DNA of 10,023 nucleotides from Bacteroidales bacterium (GTDB taxonomy: Bacteria > Bacteroidota > Bacteroidia > Bacteroidales > Bacteroidaceae), in the NCBI GenBank assembly GCA_004552155.1, contig SFPF01000016.1, forward strand, positions 1 to 10,023. Direction: 5' to 3'. Under the pieces are notes generated by a model. That model ran no database searches. It worked only from the letters and a program-made list of their open reading frames with translations, and had not been told where the DNA came from. Of this stretch, positions 1-7,552 are shown one piece after another (positions within the stretch are counted from its first letter, which is position 1; every line of letters starts with the position of its first letter). The translations under genes and the position numbers were made by a program.

Positions 1-117
1 GTTGTCTTCCGTAACGAAGTCTTTGTCAAGCAGTCCCTTCAATGCTGCACTTACACTGCTGCTGGACAGTAGAGAATGTTTTCTGATGAATTTGCCTGCT
101 TGCGCCGGTATCTGCAT
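1..117 (-). pseudogene. Remnant of an archaeal-ATPase-type AAA protein, winged-helix part, 5'-truncated
   Basis: The minus-strand frame from an ATG at 117 to the window edge gives 39 residues, with the stretch KFIRKHSLLSSSSVSAALKG followed by LLDKDFVTED. I recognise this as the C-terminal winged-helix region of the ATPases related to the archaeal ATPase family that are common in Bacteroidales. In intact members it lies around residue 300 or later, after the P-loop and AAA module. Here an in-frame TAG at 151-153 closes the frame 11 codons upstream of the ATG, and the residues between do not look like the family. The ATPase core is therefore missing, and the gene looks 5'-truncated next to the hairpin at 121-155. 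The part beyond the window edge is not visible. The family call is from memory of the motif and is moderately sure. That it is a dead fragment is inference. Confidence 0.55.
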
Positions 118-120
118 AAA

Positions 121-155
121 TATAGGCGGCGAAGCATTACGCTCCGCCGCCTATA
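121..155 (-). terminator. Hairpin downstream of the MFS gene, probable terminator
   Basis: TATAGGCGGCG (121-131) pairs perfectly with CGCCGCCTATA (145-155). After one mismatch, three more inner pairs (133-135 with 141-143) leave a five-base loop. The hairpin begins 23 bases past the transporter stop on the minus strand and is followed by a weakly T-rich run (TATATTTATG) rather than a clean T-tract. It most likely ends the pyrG-yidC-peptidase-transporter transcript. Confidence 0.6.
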
Positions 156-178
156 TATATAATATTGTGTAGGCTTGC

Positions 179-1591
179 TTATTCCTTGATGTTGGGTTCT
201 TCCAATCCGTAACCGTTTTTCTTGTCGATGAACTTGAGGTAAACGGCAAGGAGCAGGGCGGCTATGCCGAAGCAGGCAAAAATCACGAGCGGAAGAGTGT
301 AATCGTAAGGGATAAACTCTGCGTTGGCAGCCTTTGCAGCGAGCACTGCTGGGTTATCGGCGTTGGCTGCATTGAGCACACTGCCAATCAACACGGGCAC
401 GAAGCAAAGACCGATGTTCTGCACCCAGAAGATGAGGCAGTAAGCGCTGCCGAGCACTTTTTCGTCGATGATTTTGGGCACGCTGGGCCAGAGGGCAGCG
501 GGCACGAGGGCGAACGAGATGCCGAGCAGAACGATGGTGGAGTAGGCAATGAGGTGGCTGTGCGTGGCAGGCAGCACGAAGGCAAACACGAGGTGGCAGG
601 CAATGAGCAGAAGCGCACCGCACATGAGCATCGTAGCGCCCTTGCCCTTGTGATCGAGGAACGAGCCGAGGAACGGCGTGATTACAGCCGCGCCGATGGG
701 GAACCAGCGGAAGATATTGGAGGCCTCAATGTCGGAAATGCCTTCGAGGTTGCATTGCAGCATGTTGGCGCCGTAGCGTTGGAAGGGGAAGATGGCGGAA
801 TAATAGAGCACGCAGAGCAAAGCCACCACCCAGAAGATGCGGCTGGTGAGGATATTCTTCAAATCGGAGGCCTTGAACTCTTCTTCATTCTCGCCCGCCT
901 CGCTTGCGCCGACTTGCTGGTCGAGTTTGCGGTCCATGATGCAGAACACGCTGTATGTAATCAATCCGATGAAGAGCAGGGCGGTGCAAAAGCCTACGGA
1001 AGCGGACACCGAACCAAACTTCTCGGCGATAATGGGTGAGATGGAGAAGATGGCGAAAACGCCGACGCGGGCAATGGCCATTTCAAGACCCATGGCAAGC
1101 GCCATTTCCTTACCTTTGAACCACTTTGCTATGGCTTTCGACACGGTGGTGCCTGCCATTTCGCAGCCGCAACCGAAAATCATGAAGCCGAAGGCAGCAA
1201 GCTTTGCGCTGGCGGGCATAGCGACCCACCAAGACCCGAGCCATGCTTCCAAGCCCGTGCCCTTGAACGCCTCGCTAATGGCATAATACTTGATGCACGC
1301 GCCGATGAACATCATAGAAGCGGACAACTCACCCGTGAAACGGATGCCGCACTTGTCGAGGATAATGCCAGCCACGATGAGAAAGCCGAACACGTTGACA
1401 ATGTACTCGCTCGCTGCATACGTGCCGAACACATCGGGCGTCCAGCCGTATTGGTTCTCTACGAGCGACTGCAAGGGCGACATCATGTCGACGAACATGT
1501 AGCCGAAAAACATCATCGAGGCTACGAGGACAAGCGCCGTCCAACGCGCTGCGGCACTGTCGTTGAGTTTTCTTTGGATTAATTCTGTCAT
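179..1591 (-). CDS. MFSD1-like major facilitator superfamily transporter, candidate dipeptide carrier
   Basis: A 470-residue, very hydrophobic protein with the usual 12-helix MFS layout. Two six-helix halves are joined by a charged cytoplasmic loop at about 220-250. The motif-A loop GIILDKCGIRF is at 75-85 and its second-half copy GSFLDHKGKG at 309-318. The stretch KWFKGKEMALAMGLEMAIAR (156-175) and the segment from ALWPSVPK (366-373) to QNIGL (391-395) resemble the animal lysosomal dipeptide transporter MFSD1. E144 and R175 are spaced like the acidic residue and arginine that I recall as functionally important in MFSD1; an alignment is needed to confirm this. The gene starts 28 bases after a secreted dipeptidyl peptidase on the same strand, which fits uptake of its dipeptide products across the inner membrane. 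MFS membership is certain; the substrate is inferred. Confidence 0.9.
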   Translation of the reverse strand: MTELIQRKLNDSAAARWTALVLVASMMFFGYMFVDMMSPLQSLVENQYGWTPDVFGTYAASEYIVNVFGFLIVAGIILDKCGIRFTGELSASMMFIGACIKYYAISEAFKGTGLEAWLGSWWVAMPASAKLAAFGFMIFGCGCEMAGTTVSKAIAKWFKGKEMALAMGLEMAIARVGVFAIFSISPIIAEKFGSVSASVGFCTALLFIGLITYSVFCIMDRKLDQQVGASEAGENEEEFKASDLKNILTSRIFWVVALLCVLYYSAIFPFQRYGANMLQCNLEGISDIEASNIFRWFPIGAAVITPFLGSFLDHKGKGATMLMCGALLLIACHLVFAFVLPATHSHLIAYSTIVLLGISFALVPAALWPSVPKIIDEKVLGSAYCLIFWVQNIGLCFVPVLIGSVLNAANADNPAVLAAKAANAEFIPYDYTLPLVIFACFGIAALLLAVYLKFIDKKNGYGLEEPNIKE

Positions 1592-1619
1592 TGTTTGTTT
1601 TTGATATTTATAGATAATA

Positions 1620-3785
1620 TTATTTCAGCCATTTGTCCAGCCAGCGGAAGAAAGTGCGCTGCCAAAGCACGCCATTCTGCGGCTTGAGCACCCAATGGTT
1701 CTCGTCGGGGAAGAGCAGCAACTGAGCCGGCACGCCGCGCAGGCGGGCTGCGGTGAATGCGCTTTCGGCCTGCGTGTACTCGATGCGGAAATCCTTTTGC
1801 CCGTGAATGCAAAGAATGGGCGTGTCCCATTTATCGACGGAGCGATGCGGGGAATCCTCGAACCAGCTGCGCTGGCGGCCTTCGCGGTCGCGTATCCAAG
1901 GCGCGTTGCGCAAGTCCCAATTTGGGAACCAAAGTTCTTCTGTCTCTACGTACTGCTGTTCTGTGTTGAAGATGCCGTCATGCGCTATGAAGCATTTGAA
2001 ACGCTTGTCGTGGTGTCCGGCGAGCCAGTAAACGCTGTAACCGCCAAAACTTGCGCCCACTGCGCCGAGGCGTTCACGGTCTACGTAGGGCTCGGTGGCG
2101 ATGTCGTCGATCGCCGAGAGATAGTCCTTCATGCACAGGCCGTTGTAGTCGCCGCTGATTTCTTCCAGCCATTCCATGCCGAAGCCGGGCAGGCCTCGGC
2201 GGTTCGGGGCTATCACAATGTAGCCGTTGGCCGCCATGATTTGGAAATTCCAACGGTAACTCCAGAACTGGCTGACGGGCGACTGCGGGCCACCCTCGCA
2301 GAAGAGGAGCACGGGATATTTCTTAGCGGGATCGAACTTGGGGGGATATACCACCCAGCAAAGTTCCTTTTGCCCGTCCACTGTATTCACCCAGCGTTCC
2401 TTCACCTCGCCAAAGGCAAGTTGGCGGTAAAACGCCTCGTTCTCCTTGGTCAAAGCCTCAGCCTCTACCTTTTTGCCGAGGGCTACGGCATAGATTTCGT
2501 CCGCGCTGCTCATGCTGTGGCGCTTGGCAACGAGTTGCTTGCCGTTCGGCGCGATGCCCACGAGGGCGTAGTCGCACACGTCGTCGGTGAGCTGCTTTAC
2601 ATTGCCTTTGAGGTCGGTCATGTAGATATTGGTGCGCCCATGCCACACGCCGGTGAAGTAAATCTTCGCAGACTTGGCGTCCCAGCAAAATTCGTTCACG
2701 CCGCTCTGGAACGTCTCTGTCACGAATTGCTTTTTGCCCGTGGCGAGTTCCATGACGCAGAGCCGCGTGCGGTCGCTCTCATATCCGTCGCGCTCCATGC
2801 TAAGCCAGGAGAGGTAGCGGCCGTCGGGCGAGAACTGCGGGTTTTGGTCGTAGCCCACGAGCGCGTCTTTCTGATTGTTCACCTCTTGCTGCTCGAGGCT
2901 GCGCAGGGGGTCGCAGGCAGGGGCTTTCCAGCCCTCGGGCTTGCAGACGTTGCGGGTTGTACCGTCGGCGGTATTATATATAAATATGTCGCTGTCGGTG
3001 CTGATGGCATAGTCGCGCCCGGTCTTTTTGCGGCAGGTATAGGCAATGGTTTTCGAGTCGGGGCTCCACGCCAGCTGCTCTATGCCGCCGAAAGGCATCA
3101 TCGGGCACTCGAACGGCTCGCCCGCGAGCAAATCCGTCTCCTGCCCCACCCGCTCGCCGTCGAACGCCGCCACAAAGGGGTGCGGAGCGGAGGTGACATA
3201 CGTGTCCCAGTGCTTATACATCAGGTCGTTGACCACCATGCCCGTTGCTTTGGGCAGGTCTTCGTCGTTTTGCTGAATGGCAGTGTGCTGCGGCACTTCG
3301 TGGATAAGGATCACCTTCTTGCCGTCGGGCGAAAAGAGGAAGTCTATCACGTCCGTTTCGGAAAAGGATATCTGCCGGCGGCCGCTGCCGTCGAGGTTCA
3401 TTTCCCAGAGCTGGCTCTTGCCGTCGGCTGCGGCGAGGTAGGCGATACGCGTGCCGTTCTTAATGAAAGCGGGGCTGCTCTCGCTGCCTGCACCCACGGT
3501 AAGCAGTTTGTCGGCGCGGGTCTCCGTGTCGAGCAAGTGTATGGTAGTGCGGCTGCGGTTTTGCTTCACGCTGTAATAGGTCACGGTGTAGGCCAGCGCT
3601 TTGCCGTCGGGCGACTGCGCCACGCCGCCTATGCGCCCCATTGCCCAAAGGTTCTCGGGAGTCATCAACTCCGTGCCTTCGGCGGGCTGCTGCTTGCCGA
3701 TAATCGGTTCGTCCGCCGTTTGCGCAGCGGCGTTCGAGGCGAGGCCGGCTATTGTGAGTGCCATAAGAAGTTTAAGGAAGTGCAT
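1620..3785 (-). CDS. dpp5: Dipeptidyl peptidase 5-like S9 serine peptidase, exported
   Basis: A 721-residue prolyl-oligopeptidase-family enzyme. Residues 1-21 form a signal peptide (KLLMALTIAGLASNAAA, cleavage probably after A21), so it acts in the periplasm. Residues of about 45-450 carry repeated WD-like blades (SPDGK at 58-62 and 152-156, SPDSK at 241-245, SPDGR at 319-323), the propeller that restricts access. The alpha/beta-hydrolase domain follows, with EGGPQSPVSQFWSY at 497-510, nucleophile S579 in GASFGGYS, D665 in HGQKDFRI and H697 in DENHWV. The motifs and the triad spacing match DPP5 of Porphyromonas gingivalis, which removes dipeptides with a hydrophobic second residue from peptide N-termini. 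The start is fixed by the signal peptide. It lies 22 bases after yidC and 28 before the transporter, so co-transcription is likely. Confidence 0.93.
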   Translation of the reverse strand: MHFLKLLMALTIAGLASNAAAQTADEPIIGKQQPAEGTELMTPENLWAMGRIGGVAQSPDGKALAYTVTYYSVKQNRSRTTIHLLDTETRADKLLTVGAGSESSPAFIKNGTRIAYLAAADGKSQLWEMNLDGSGRRQISFSETDVIDFLFSPDGKKVILIHEVPQHTAIQQNDEDLPKATGMVVNDLMYKHWDTYVTSAPHPFVAAFDGERVGQETDLLAGEPFECPMMPFGGIEQLAWSPDSKTIAYTCRKKTGRDYAISTDSDIFIYNTADGTTRNVCKPEGWKAPACDPLRSLEQQEVNNQKDALVGYDQNPQFSPDGRYLSWLSMERDGYESDRTRLCVMELATGKKQFVTETFQSGVNEFCWDAKSAKIYFTGVWHGRTNIYMTDLKGNVKQLTDDVCDYALVGIAPNGKQLVAKRHSMSSADEIYAVALGKKVEAEALTKENEAFYRQLAFGEVKERWVNTVDGQKELCWVVYPPKFDPAKKYPVLLFCEGGPQSPVSQFWSYRWNFQIMAANGYIVIAPNRRGLPGFGMEWLEEISGDYNGLCMKDYLSAIDDIATEPYVDRERLGAVGASFGGYSVYWLAGHHDKRFKCFIAHDGIFNTEQQYVETEELWFPNWDLRNAPWIRDREGRQRSWFEDSPHRSVDKWDTPILCIHGQKDFRIEYTQAESAFTAARLRGVPAQLLLFPDENHWVLKPQNGVLWQRTFFRWLDKWLK

Positions 3786-3807
3786 GGTGTGTGTGATTTT
3801 GCGCTCG

Positions 3808-5676
3808 TTATCTCCCGTTCCTTTTGCGCTGCTGCTCGAGCATTTCCTGCTGCTGCTTTTGCAGGGCTTCGAGGCGTGCGGCGAGGCCGGTGGGTTTCTT
3901 GTTGGGATTGTTCTTATTGGCCTTATAGTTCTCTTCGAGCTTGGCGAGGAGCTTGGCGTCGTCGGTCGTCTTGCGCAGGTACCACATGGTGAGCGCGGAG
4001 AAGAGGAGCGAGATGAAATAGTAGTAGTTAAGGCCGGCCGAGTACTTGTTGAACATGAAGAAGAAGAACAAGGGCATGAGCATCATCATCCACTGCATGA
4101 GCTTCATCTGCTGCGCCTGTTCGCCCGACATCGTCTCTTTCTGCTGGCGCATCATCAGATAGCTGTACAGCAGGTTGCAGGCGCAGAAGAGGAGGCAGAA
4201 GAGGCTAAGATGGTTGCCCAGGCCCCAAATCTCGAAGTTCCACGAAATCAAGTCGTCGTAGGTGCTGAGGTCGTCCGCCCACAGGAAACTCTGCTGGCGC
4301 AGTTCGATGGCGTTGGGCACGAAGTTGAACATCGCGATCCAAATAGGCATCTGTATGAGCATCGGCAGGCAGCCGCCCATGGGGCTTACGCCATACTGCG
4401 AGTAGAGCGTCATGATTTCTTGCTGGCGCTTCATAGCGTCTTCCTGCTTGGGGTATTTCTTGCTGATTTCGTCGACTTTCGGTTTCAGCACACGCATCTT
4501 GGCGCTGCTCATATAGCTCTTGCGCGTGGGGGCGTACACGATGACGCGCAGGAGGAGCGTGATGAGCAGAAGCACGATGCCCATAGGCAGGTTCATGCGG
4601 GTAAAGAAGTCGAAGACGTAGAGCGTGAAGTAGCGGTTGATCCATTTGAAGAGCGGCCAGCCGAGATACACGAGGTCTTGCAACTCATACTCTTCTGCCG
4701 TGATGCGGAAGTCATCCATCGACTGCAAGAGGCGGTAGTTGTTCGGGCCGAAATAATATTGGAAGTCTGTGGCCTTCGCGCCCGTGGGATCAACGGTCGT
4801 TTCCATCTGCGCGGTGTAGGCTTTCAGGTAGCCCGACTTCTCGTCGAGCTGCTCGCTCTTGACCGCCACGTTCTTCATCGGCGCGGCTGCGATGAGCACC
4901 GAACTGAAATACTGGTTTTTGAAGGCAATCCAGTTGACGCCCGCCGTCACGCTTTCCTCCTCGGTTTGCTGCTCGGAGAGCTTTTCCACGTCGTCGTCGG
5001 TAGTTTTGTAGGTGAGCGTGGAATACATGTTTTCAAAATAGAAACCCTTTTCGTGGCGCGCCACGCGGTCGTGCCAGGCCATGTAGAGGGGTGCGCCGCC
5101 CGCCTTGCACAGGTTGCCCATGCCCGCCGTTTGCAGGGAGCAGTTGAGCAGGTAGTTGTCGGCGAGGAGCTTGTAAACGAGGCTGATGCGCTGCTTGCCC
5201 GTCTTCGAAGCAAGCGTGAGGGTGACGGTGGAGTCGGTCACGTTCTCGGGCGTAAAGCAATAATCTGCAAGGCGCATATTGCGCTCTTTAGTTTCGAGCA
5301 CGAGGTCGAGGCCGGAATCTTTCTCTGAGTAGAGGAGCAGCGGGTTGTCCTTGCCCTCGGCAAAGTCGCTGTAGCTTTTGTATTCGTTGAGTTTCACCTC
5401 TGCCACGGCTGCGCCCTTTGTAGAAATCTTGACGCTCACCTTATTGTTGCGGAGCGTGACGTATTCAGGCTTTTGGTCTGCCGTGTAGAAGCGGTCGGTG
5501 CTGTCGGGCAGCATGGCCGCCGCTGCCGTGGCGGGCGTGGGCGTTGCCGTTTGCTTGGGTTCTGCTGTTTGTTCTTGCGCGGGTTGCTGCACGGGCTGCT
5601 GCTGCGTGTTGTAGTAACTGAAACCGATGAGCACGGCAGCCATCAGCACAAGCCCGATAATAGTGTTTTTATCCAT
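3808..5676 (-). CDS. yidC: Membrane protein insertase YidC (Oxa1/YidC/Alb3 family)
   Basis: A 622-residue inner-membrane insertase that folds and inserts membrane proteins, alone or with the Sec translocon. Helix 1 is at about 5-22 and is followed by a Q/P/T-rich linker. The large periplasmic beta-sandwich domain covers about 60-335. The conserved core begins near 340: LLRVIVYAPTRKSY at 375-388 carries the groove arginine R377, the cytoplasmic coiled-coil loop spans about 390-430, and GVSPMGGCLPMLIQMPIWIA is at 429-448. Further helices lie near 488-508, 528-542 and 549-567. A basic tail after 568, rich in K, Q and R and ending in RKRNGR, could touch the ribosome. The length and layout are those of Gram-negative YidC. 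It lies downstream of pyrG on the same strand, separated by 135 bases holding a palindromic element. No consensus promoter is visible in that gap. Confidence 0.98.
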   Translation of the reverse strand: MDKNTIIGLVLMAAVLIGFSYYNTQQQPVQQPAQEQTAEPKQTATPTPATAAAAMLPDSTDRFYTADQKPEYVTLRNNKVSVKISTKGAAVAEVKLNEYKSYSDFAEGKDNPLLLYSEKDSGLDLVLETKERNMRLADYCFTPENVTDSTVTLTLASKTGKQRISLVYKLLADNYLLNCSLQTAGMGNLCKAGGAPLYMAWHDRVARHEKGFYFENMYSTLTYKTTDDDVEKLSEQQTEEESVTAGVNWIAFKNQYFSSVLIAAAPMKNVAVKSEQLDEKSGYLKAYTAQMETTVDPTGAKATDFQYYFGPNNYRLLQSMDDFRITAEEYELQDLVYLGWPLFKWINRYFTLYVFDFFTRMNLPMGIVLLLITLLLRVIVYAPTRKSYMSSAKMRVLKPKVDEISKKYPKQEDAMKRQQEIMTLYSQYGVSPMGGCLPMLIQMPIWIAMFNFVPNAIELRQQSFLWADDLSTYDDLISWNFEIWGLGNHLSLFCLLFCACNLLYSYLMMRQQKETMSGEQAQQMKLMQWMMMLMPLFFFFMFNKYSAGLNYYYFISLLFSALTMWYLRKTTDDAKLLAKLEENYKANKNNPNKKPTGLAARLEALQKQQQEMLEQQRKRNGR

Positions 5677-5696
5677 TATATATTTTACTTAGGAAA

Positions 5697-5806
5697 CAAC
5701 GTGCCTGGAAGGCACTACATAAGCGCATCTTTTAGTACCCGGCGACGAAGTCCTCGGTTACTATCGCTGCGTTCTGTACTGCCTCCCAGGCAGTATTTAC
5801 ACGTTG
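5697..5806. repeat. Palindromic 110-base element with inverted ends and two hairpins between pyrG and yidC
   Basis: The ends are exact inverted copies: CAACGTG at 5697-5703 and CACGTTG at 5800-5806. Just inside lie two hairpins with five-base loops, GTGCCTGGAAGGCAC (5701-5715) and TACTGCCTCCCAGGCAGTA (5777-5795). They share a GCC/GGC core. In the middle, AGTACC (5734-5739) can pair with GGTTACT (5757-5763) with one base unpaired, and AGCG (5723-5726) with CGCT (5765-5768). The whole element can therefore fold as one long structure, and it fills nearly the entire intergenic space. It resembles REPIN- or MITE-type elements, but a structured mRNA leader for yidC is also possible. Only a genome-wide copy search could decide. 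Confidence 0.55.
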
Positions 5807-5811
5807 ATTAT

Positions 5812-7428
5812 TTATTTCTCATTATCCTTATGCGCCGCAATCGCCGCCTTGACGAAGTCGAGGAAGAGGGGGTGCGGGTGGAGCACGGTGCTGGAATATT
5901 CGGGGTGGAACTGCGTGCCGATATACCAGCGCAGGCTGGGGATTTCCACGATTTCCACGAGTTCCGTGTCGGGGTTAGTGCCGACGCACTGCATGCCGGC
6001 CTGCTCGTACTGGGCACGGTAGTCGTTGTTGAACTCGTAGCGATGGCGGTGGCGTTCGCGAATGACGTCCTTGCCGTAGATTTCGCGCACGCGGCTGCCC
6101 TCTTTCAGGGCACATTCGTAACCGCCGAGGCGCATCGTGCCGCCCATGTTCGTGATGTTCTTCTGGTCCTCCATGATGTCGATCACGTTGTGGGTGGTCT
6201 TGGAATCCATCTCTACGCTGTTGGCATCGGCAAAGCCGAGCACGTTGCGTCCGAACTCGATGACCATCATCTGCATGCCGAGGCAGATGCCGAAGGTCGG
6301 CACGTTGTGCTCGCGGCAATAGCGGGCGGCGATGAGCTTGCCCTCGATGCCACGCTGTCCGAAGCCCGGGCACACCACAATGCCGTCCATCGCCTTAATC
6401 TCGTCGGCCACGTTTTCGGCAGTGAGGTGCTCGCTGTTGATGAAGTGGCACTTCACCTTGCGGTCGTTGTAAGTGCCTGCCTGCGAGAGCGACTCGAGGA
6501 TACTCTTGTAAGCGTCCTGCAGGTCGTACTTGCCCACGAGGCCGATGTTGATAACCTTCGTGGCCTTGTGGCGGCGATCCAGGAAGTTGCGCCACGGGCC
6601 CAGCCCCGGCGTTTCGCCGACGGGCATGTCGAGCTTGCGCAAAATCGTTGCGTCGAGCTCTTGCTCCTGCATACGGAGGGGCACCTCGTAAATCGTGGGC
6701 TGGTCGATGCTCTGCACCACTGCGTCGGGCGACACGTTGCAAAAGTTGGCCACCTTCTTGCGCAGGCCGGCAGAGAGTTCGTGCTCGGTGCGGAGCACGA
6801 GGATGTCTGGCTGAATACCGAGGCTCTGCAACTCCTTGACGGAGTGCTGCGTGGGCTTCGTTTTCAGTTCGCCGGCAGCTGAGAGATAGGGCACGTAAGT
6901 GAGGTGTACGCACACGGCATTTCTACCCAGTTCCCATTTAAGCTGGCGAATGGCCTCGAGGAAGGGCAGGCTTTCGATGTCGCCCACCGTACCGCCGATT
7001 TCCGTAATCACAAAGTCGTAGTGGTTTTTCTTGCCGAGATAGAGCATGTCGCGCTTAATCTCGTCAGTGATGTGAGGGATTACCTGAATGGTCTTGCCGA
7101 GGTAGTCGCCGCGGCGTTCTTTCTCGATGACGCTCTGGTAGATGCGCCCCGTGGTGACGTTGTTGTTGCGCGTAGTCTGAATGCCCGTAAAGCGTTCGTA
7201 GTGACCGAGGTCGAGGTCGGTTTCCTGCCCGTCGTCGGTAACGTAGCACTCGCCGTGCTCGTAAGGGTTAAGCGTCCCCGGGTCAATATTGATATAGGGG
7301 TCGAACTTTTGAATGGTAATGTCGAAACCTCTGGCTTGCAGCAGTTTGCCGATAGACGATGAGATAATTCCTTTACCGAGCGAGGAAGCAACGCCCCCCG
7401 TAACGAAGATGTACTTAGTTTCAGCCAC
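5812..7428 (-). CDS. pyrG: CTP synthase
   Basis: A 538-residue cytosolic enzyme that makes CTP from UTP, ATP and glutamine, the last step of pyrimidine nucleotide synthesis. The synthetase half comes first: KYIFVTGGVASSLGKG at 5-20 is the nucleotide-binding loop, followed by the DPYINIDPGTLNPYEHGE block at 43-60 and TDDGQETDLDLGHYERF at 64-80. ITEIGGTVGDIESLPFLEA (141-159) is the other signature. The class I glutaminase half starts near 295, with PGFGQRG (354-360) as the oxyanion region, nucleophile C382 in GICLGMQ, and H508 and E510 in GTQFHPE. All catalytic residues are present and the length is normal. A Bacteroidota promoter stands just upstream. It is the first gene of the pyrG-yidC-peptidase-transporter run. 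Confidence 0.99.
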   Translation of the reverse strand: MAETKYIFVTGGVASSLGKGIISSSIGKLLQARGFDITIQKFDPYINIDPGTLNPYEHGECYVTDDGQETDLDLGHYERFTGIQTTRNNNVTTGRIYQSVIEKERRGDYLGKTIQVIPHITDEIKRDMLYLGKKNHYDFVITEIGGTVGDIESLPFLEAIRQLKWELGRNAVCVHLTYVPYLSAAGELKTKPTQHSVKELQSLGIQPDILVLRTEHELSAGLRKKVANFCNVSPDAVVQSIDQPTIYEVPLRMQEQELDATILRKLDMPVGETPGLGPWRNFLDRRHKATKVINIGLVGKYDLQDAYKSILESLSQAGTYNDRKVKCHFINSEHLTAENVADEIKAMDGIVVCPGFGQRGIEGKLIAARYCREHNVPTFGICLGMQMMVIEFGRNVLGFADANSVEMDSKTTHNVIDIMEDQKNITNMGGTMRLGGYECALKEGSRVREIYGKDVIRERHRHRYEFNNDYRAQYEQAGMQCVGTNPDTELVEIVEIPSLRWYIGTQFHPEYSSTVLHPHPLFLDFVKAAIAAHKDNEK

Positions 7429-7468
7429 GATACTTTAAATAATTAAGATGATAAAACTTTACGGGTTG

Positions 7469-7501
7469 CAAATTTACTACTTTCTTAGCAGAAACGCCAA
7501 G
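7469..7501 (-). promoter_or_regulatory. Promoter of pyrG, Bacteroidota type
   Basis: On the minus strand TAAATTTG (7469-7476) fits the -7 box TAnnTTTG exactly. CTTG (7498-7501), one base off TTTG, sits 21 bases upstream as the -33 box. Transcription would begin near 7462, giving a leader of about 35 bases before the pyrG ATG at 7428. No terminator is visible between the ATPase gene stop (7553) and this site, so some read-through into pyrG is possible. Confidence 0.65.
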
Positions 7502-7552
7502 TTTTGCCTTAGTTTTGTACCGGGGCAGGCAGAGCGGGGACAGCGGGAGCGT

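Noticed and set aside
1695..3992. A 765-codon plus-strand open frame opposite the peptidase gene
   Set aside because: It is antisense to a gene with a clear signal peptide and catalytic triad. Its sequence is low in recognisable motifs and arises from codon bias on the opposite strand.
3601..6882. Long plus-strand open frames opposite yidC (3601-5328) and pyrG (5473-6882)
   Set aside because: They are mirror frames of highly conserved genes. Their residues are biased (rich in V, L, H, A, E) and carry no domain signature.
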